5,297 nucleotides of DNA, taken from Actinomycetes bacterium. Lineage in GTDB: Bacteria > Actinomycetota > Actinomycetes > Actinomycetales > Cellulomonadaceae. Below are positions 2,684 to 5,297 of the stretch, one piece after another (the stretch's first letter is position 1; each line of letters starts with the position of its first letter). The notes below the pieces were generated by a model. It did not search any database. It saw only the letters and a list, made by a program, of their open reading frames with translations, and was not told where the DNA came from. Position numbers and translations under genes: made by a program. The stretch covers positions 1 to 5,297 of the forward strand of contig JAEWCA010000539.1 of the NCBI GenBank assembly GCA_023390875.1, in the 5' to 3' direction.

Positions 2684-5272
2684 ATGGCTGAGCTCCTGTA
2701 CCGCCTGGGCCGCACGTCCGCCCGCCGCGCCAAGACCGTCGTCGCCGCGTGGTTCGCGGTGCTCGTCGCCGTCGGCATCGCGTTCGCCGTCGCAGGCGGG
2801 ACGCTCGCGAGCAGCTTCTCGATCCCGGACACCCCGACCGCCGAGGTCACCGACAAGCTCGCGAGCGAGCTGCCCGAGGCCGCGGGCGGCAGCGGCACCG
2901 TCGTGTTCTCCACGCAGGACGGGTCCGCGTTCACCGCCGAGCAGCGGGCGGCGATCTCCGCGCAGGTCGCCGCCGCGTCCGACGTCGAGGGCGTCGAGGC
3001 AGTCGTCGACCCGTTCGCGACGCAGGCGCAGCTCGACGAGCAGCGCCAGCAGGTCGAGGACGGCCAGGCGCAGGTCGAGCAGGCCCGCACGCAGCTCGAG
3101 GACGGGCAGGCGCAGCTCGACGCCGGCAAGGACCAGCTCGACGCGGGCCAGGCCCAGATCGACGCCGGTCAGGCGCAGATCGACGCGGCCCGCGTGCAGG
3201 CCGAGGCGGCCGGGCTCAGCCCGCGGCAGACGCCCCAGATCGAGGCGCAGCAGGCCCAGCTCGACGCCCAGCAGGCGCAGCTCGACGCGCAGCGCGCCGC
3301 CGTGCAGGCGCAGCAGGCCCAGCTCGACGCCGGCAAGGCCGACCTCGAGGCCAAGGAGCCGCAGCTCGAGGCCGGCGCCGCCCTGCTCGACATGGCGTCC
3401 GAGATCCGCCTCGTCTCCGCGGACGGCAGCGCGGCCGTCGCTCCCGTGACGTTCACCGTCCCGCAGATGGACCTGTCGCAGGAGACGAAGGACGACCTCA
3501 TGGCCGCCTTCACCGACGAGCCGATCGACGGCGTGGACACCGACTTCTCCACCGAGATCGCGGGCGGCGTGCCCGAGCTGCTCGGCGTGGGCGAGGTGCT
3601 CGGCGTCGTCGTCGCCGGCGTCGTGCTCGTCGTCATGCTCGGCACGTTCGTCGCGGCCGGCCTGCCGATCCTCACCGCGCTCATCGGCGTCGGCATCGGC
3701 GCGCTCGGTGCGATGTCGCTGTCGGGCGTCATCGAGATGGTGTCGGTCACGCCGATGCTCGGCCTCATGCTGGGCCTGGCCGTCGGCATCGACTACTCGC
3801 TGTTCATCATCAACCGGCACCGCCGTCAGCTGAAGCAGGGCTACGACGTGCACGAGTCGATCGGGCTCGCGAACGGCACGTCGGGCAACGCCGTGGTGTT
3901 CGCGGGGACCACCGTGCTCATCGCGCTCGTCGCGCTCAACATCACCGGCATCCCGTTCCTCGGGCTCATGGGCAGCGTCGGCGCGTTCTGCGTGCTCGTC
4001 GCGGTGCTCATCGCGGTCACGATGACCCCGGCGCTGCTCGCGCTCGTCGGGATGCGCGTGCTGAACAGGCGCGAGCGAGCGGCCCTCGCGGCGAGCACCG
4101 GGCCCGACGCCCCCGCGCCGACCGCGACCAAGCCGCTGCGGCCCATGTCGACGCCCGGTGCCGTCGTGCGCGCGCTCGCGTGCATCGGCGCGCTCGTCGT
4201 CGTCGCGCTGCCCGCCCTGGAGCTGCGCCTCGGGCTGCCCGACGGCGCGACCGAGCCGCACGAGTCGACCCAGTACCACGCCTACTCGACCATCGAGCAG
4301 CGGTTCGGTGAGGGCCAGAACGGCACGCTGCTCGTGGTCGCCGAGCTCCCGCAGGCTCCGGCCGAGGGCCAGGAGACCGTCACGCAGGCCGCGATCGCGC
4401 AGCAGATCTTCGACCAGGACGACGTGGTCGCCGTCGCCCCCATCGGCACGTCGCAGGACGGCACGACGATCGCGTTCCAGGTGATCCCGAAGGAGGGTCC
4501 GACCAGCGAGTCCACCGAGGACCTGGTGAACACGCTGCGCGGCCTGACGCTCGACGACGGCGTGACCATCGGTGTCGCCGGGCAGGCCAGCGGCAACATC
4601 GACGTGTCCGCGACGCTCGCCGACGCGCTGCCGACCTACCTCGCGGTCGTCGTCGGGCTCTCGCTGATCATCCTGGTGCTCGTGTTCCGGTCGATCTTCG
4701 TGCCGGTCGTCGCGACCCTCGGGTTCATCCTGTCGTTCTTCGCCGCGCTCGGCGGGGTCGTCGCGATCTACCAGTGGGGCTGGCTGTCAGGCGTGTTCGG
4801 CGTCGAGACGCCCGGCCCGGTGCTGAACTTCCTGCCGACGATCCTGGTCGGCATCCTGTTCGGCCTCGCGATGGACTACCAGCTGTTCCTCGGGTCCGGC
4901 ATGCGCGAGGCGTACGCGCACGGTGCACCCGCGCGGATCGCCGTCGTGCAGGGCCTGCGGGCCGGCCGGTCGGTCGTCACGGCCGCCGCGATCATCATGA
5001 TCTCGGTGTTCGGCGGGTTCGTGTTCTCGCACGCGGCGATGATCCGGCCCATCGGGTTCGCGCTCGCGTTCGGGGTGCTCGTCGACGCGTTCGTGGTCCG
5101 CATGGTGCTCATCCCGGCCCTCATGCACCTCGTCGGCGACAAGGCGTGGTGGCTGCCGCGCTGGCTCGACAAGGTCCTGCCGGACGTCGACGTCGAGGGC
5201 GCGGCCCTGGAGCGCCGCCACCCGCACGAGCACGAGCTCGCCGCCCAGGCCGAGCCGGCCACGACGGCCTGA
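2684..5272 (+). CDS. MMPL/RND-superfamily membrane transporter with an extracytoplasmic heptad-repeat hairpin
   Basis: An 862-residue inner-membrane protein, expected to export lipids or other hydrophobic compounds using the proton gradient; the substrate is unknown. Twelve membrane segments are readable in the 1+5, 1+5 RND layout: about 19-40, 302-325, 329-350, 355-377, 402-424, 428-456, 492-511, 650-668, 672-697, 714-737, 762-782 and 787-812. The two proton-relay Asp-Tyr pairs are present as GIDYSLFI (D370, Y371) and AMDYQLFL (D731, Y732). SFSIPDTPTAEVTDKLA (44-60) after TM1, and RLGLPDGATEPHESTQ plus FGEGQNGTLLVV after TM7, are typical MMPL porter-domain motifs. Residues about 112-235 of the first outer domain are an added coiled-coil hairpin of seven-residue repeats. 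The C-terminus is a short cytoplasmic tail with a small His cluster (RRHPHEHE). It is divergent from the TetR gene, with a palindromic operator over its promoter, so it is probably repressed and inducible. The gene looks intact. Confidence 0.95.
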   Translation: MAELLYRLGRTSARRAKTVVAAWFAVLVAVGIAFAVAGGTLASSFSIPDTPTAEVTDKLASELPEAAGGSGTVVFSTQDGSAFTAEQRAAISAQVAAASDVEGVEAVVDPFATQAQLDEQRQQVEDGQAQVEQARTQLEDGQAQLDAGKDQLDAGQAQIDAGQAQIDAARVQAEAAGLSPRQTPQIEAQQAQLDAQQAQLDAQRAAVQAQQAQLDAGKADLEAKEPQLEAGAALLDMASEIRLVSADGSAAVAPVTFTVPQMDLSQETKDDLMAAFTDEPIDGVDTDFSTEIAGGVPELLGVGEVLGVVVAGVVLVVMLGTFVAAGLPILTALIGVGIGALGAMSLSGVIEMVSVTPMLGLMLGLAVGIDYSLFIINRHRRQLKQGYDVHESIGLANGTSGNAVVFAGTTVLIALVALNITGIPFLGLMGSVGAFCVLVAVLIAVTMTPALLALVGMRVLNRRERAALAASTGPDAPAPTATKPLRPMSTPGAVVRALACIGALVVVALPALELRLGLPDGATEPHESTQYHAYSTIEQRFGEGQNGTLLVVAELPQAPAEGQETVTQAAIAQQIFDQDDVVAVAPIGTSQDGTTIAFQVIPKEGPTSESTEDLVNTLRGLTLDDGVTIGVAGQASGNIDVSATLADALPTYLAVVVGLSLIILVLVFRSIFVPVVATLGFILSFFAALGGVVAIYQWGWLSGVFGVETPGPVLNFLPTILVGILFGLAMDYQLFLGSGMREAYAHGAPARIAVVQGLRAGRSVVTAAAIIMISVFGGFVFSHAAMIRPIGFALAFGVLVDAFVVRMVLIPALMHLVGDKAWWLPRWLDKVLPDVDVEGAALERRHPHEHELAAQAEPATTA
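3032..3388 (+). repeat. 21-bp (seven-residue) degenerate tandem repeats: XXXLXXG-type helical hairpin in the transporter
   Basis: Two runs of heptads are separated by a turn. In arm one a hydrophobic residue recurs exactly every seven positions at 117, 124, 131, 138, 145, 152, 159 and 166. In arm two it recurs at 186, 193, 200, 207, 214, 221, 228 and 235. Typical units are QAQLDAG, QAQIDAG and QAQLDAQ. Several follow the XXXLXXG pattern known from actinobacterial and firmicute YhgE/Pip and MMPL-like proteins. Residues 171-185 between the arms contain Gly and two Pro, as expected for a helix reversal. At DNA level the arms share a 19-base identical stretch (3113-3131 and 3320-3338). Confidence 0.85.
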
Positions 5273-5297
5273 GCCGCGGACGCCGCGCCGCGCCGCC

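Noticed and set aside
2584..3129. N-terminal extension of the TetR open frame to 3129
   Set aside because: It overlaps the MMPL gene antisense and would double the normal TetR length. TetR homology begins a few residues after GTG 2583.
3032..3388. Tandem 21-bp repeats as a CRISPR or non-coding satellite
   Set aside because: They lie wholly in frame within the transporter, encode regular heptads and have no unique spacers.
2588..4279. 563-residue minus-strand open frame opposite the MMPL gene
   Set aside because: The composition is a low-complexity Arg/Asp/Gly/His-rich shadow of the transporter's reading frame, with no domain and no ribosome binding site.
5273..5297. GC-rich tail after the transporter stop as a terminator
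   Set aside because: Only 25 bases are available, made of GCC/GCG runs without a clear stem-loop or U-tract, so nothing can be claimed.

Overview
The window is very G+C-rich DNA. Third codon positions are almost all G or C, GTG starts occur, and long open frames cast shadows on every strand. This points to a high-GC actinobacterium. The lack of mycobacterial-type neighbours and the general style of the proteins suggest a Cellulomonas-like member of the Micrococcales. That placement is an inference from composition and gene content, not from a marker gene.

Layout from left to right. (1) Positions 1-176, minus strand: the N-terminus of a Pro/Gly/Tyr-rich protein, cut by the window edge. (2) 244-1041, minus: an exonuclease III family AP endonuclease (xth) with a complete active site. 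(3) 1219-1974, plus: a classical short-chain dehydrogenase/reductase (SDR), divergent from xth, with a readable promoter and Shine-Dalgarno sequence. (4) 1993-2583, minus: a TetR-family repressor, convergent with the SDR with an 18-base gap. (5) 2684-5272, plus: an 862-residue MMPL/RND-superfamily membrane transporter, divergent from the repressor. The last 25 bases hold no feature.

The repressor and transporter form the one clear functional unit. Their 100-base divergent spacer contains a perfect 15-bp palindrome directly upstream of a TATAAC -10 element, the usual design of a locally autoregulated efflux pair. The transporter carries a long XXXLXXG-type heptad-repeat helical hairpin in its first extracytoplasmic domain, which is the most unusual structure here. 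The SDR has Ala where the catalytic Ser is expected. The starts of the three minus-strand genes lack Shine-Dalgarno sequences but have -10-like hexamers 6-8 bases upstream, a pattern suggesting leaderless mRNAs.

I found no RNA gene, insertion sequence, CRISPR array, attachment site or origin. I see no evidence for a wholly new multi-gene system. The window looks like ordinary chromosome containing a regulated MMPL exporter with an atypical extracellular coiled-coil module.
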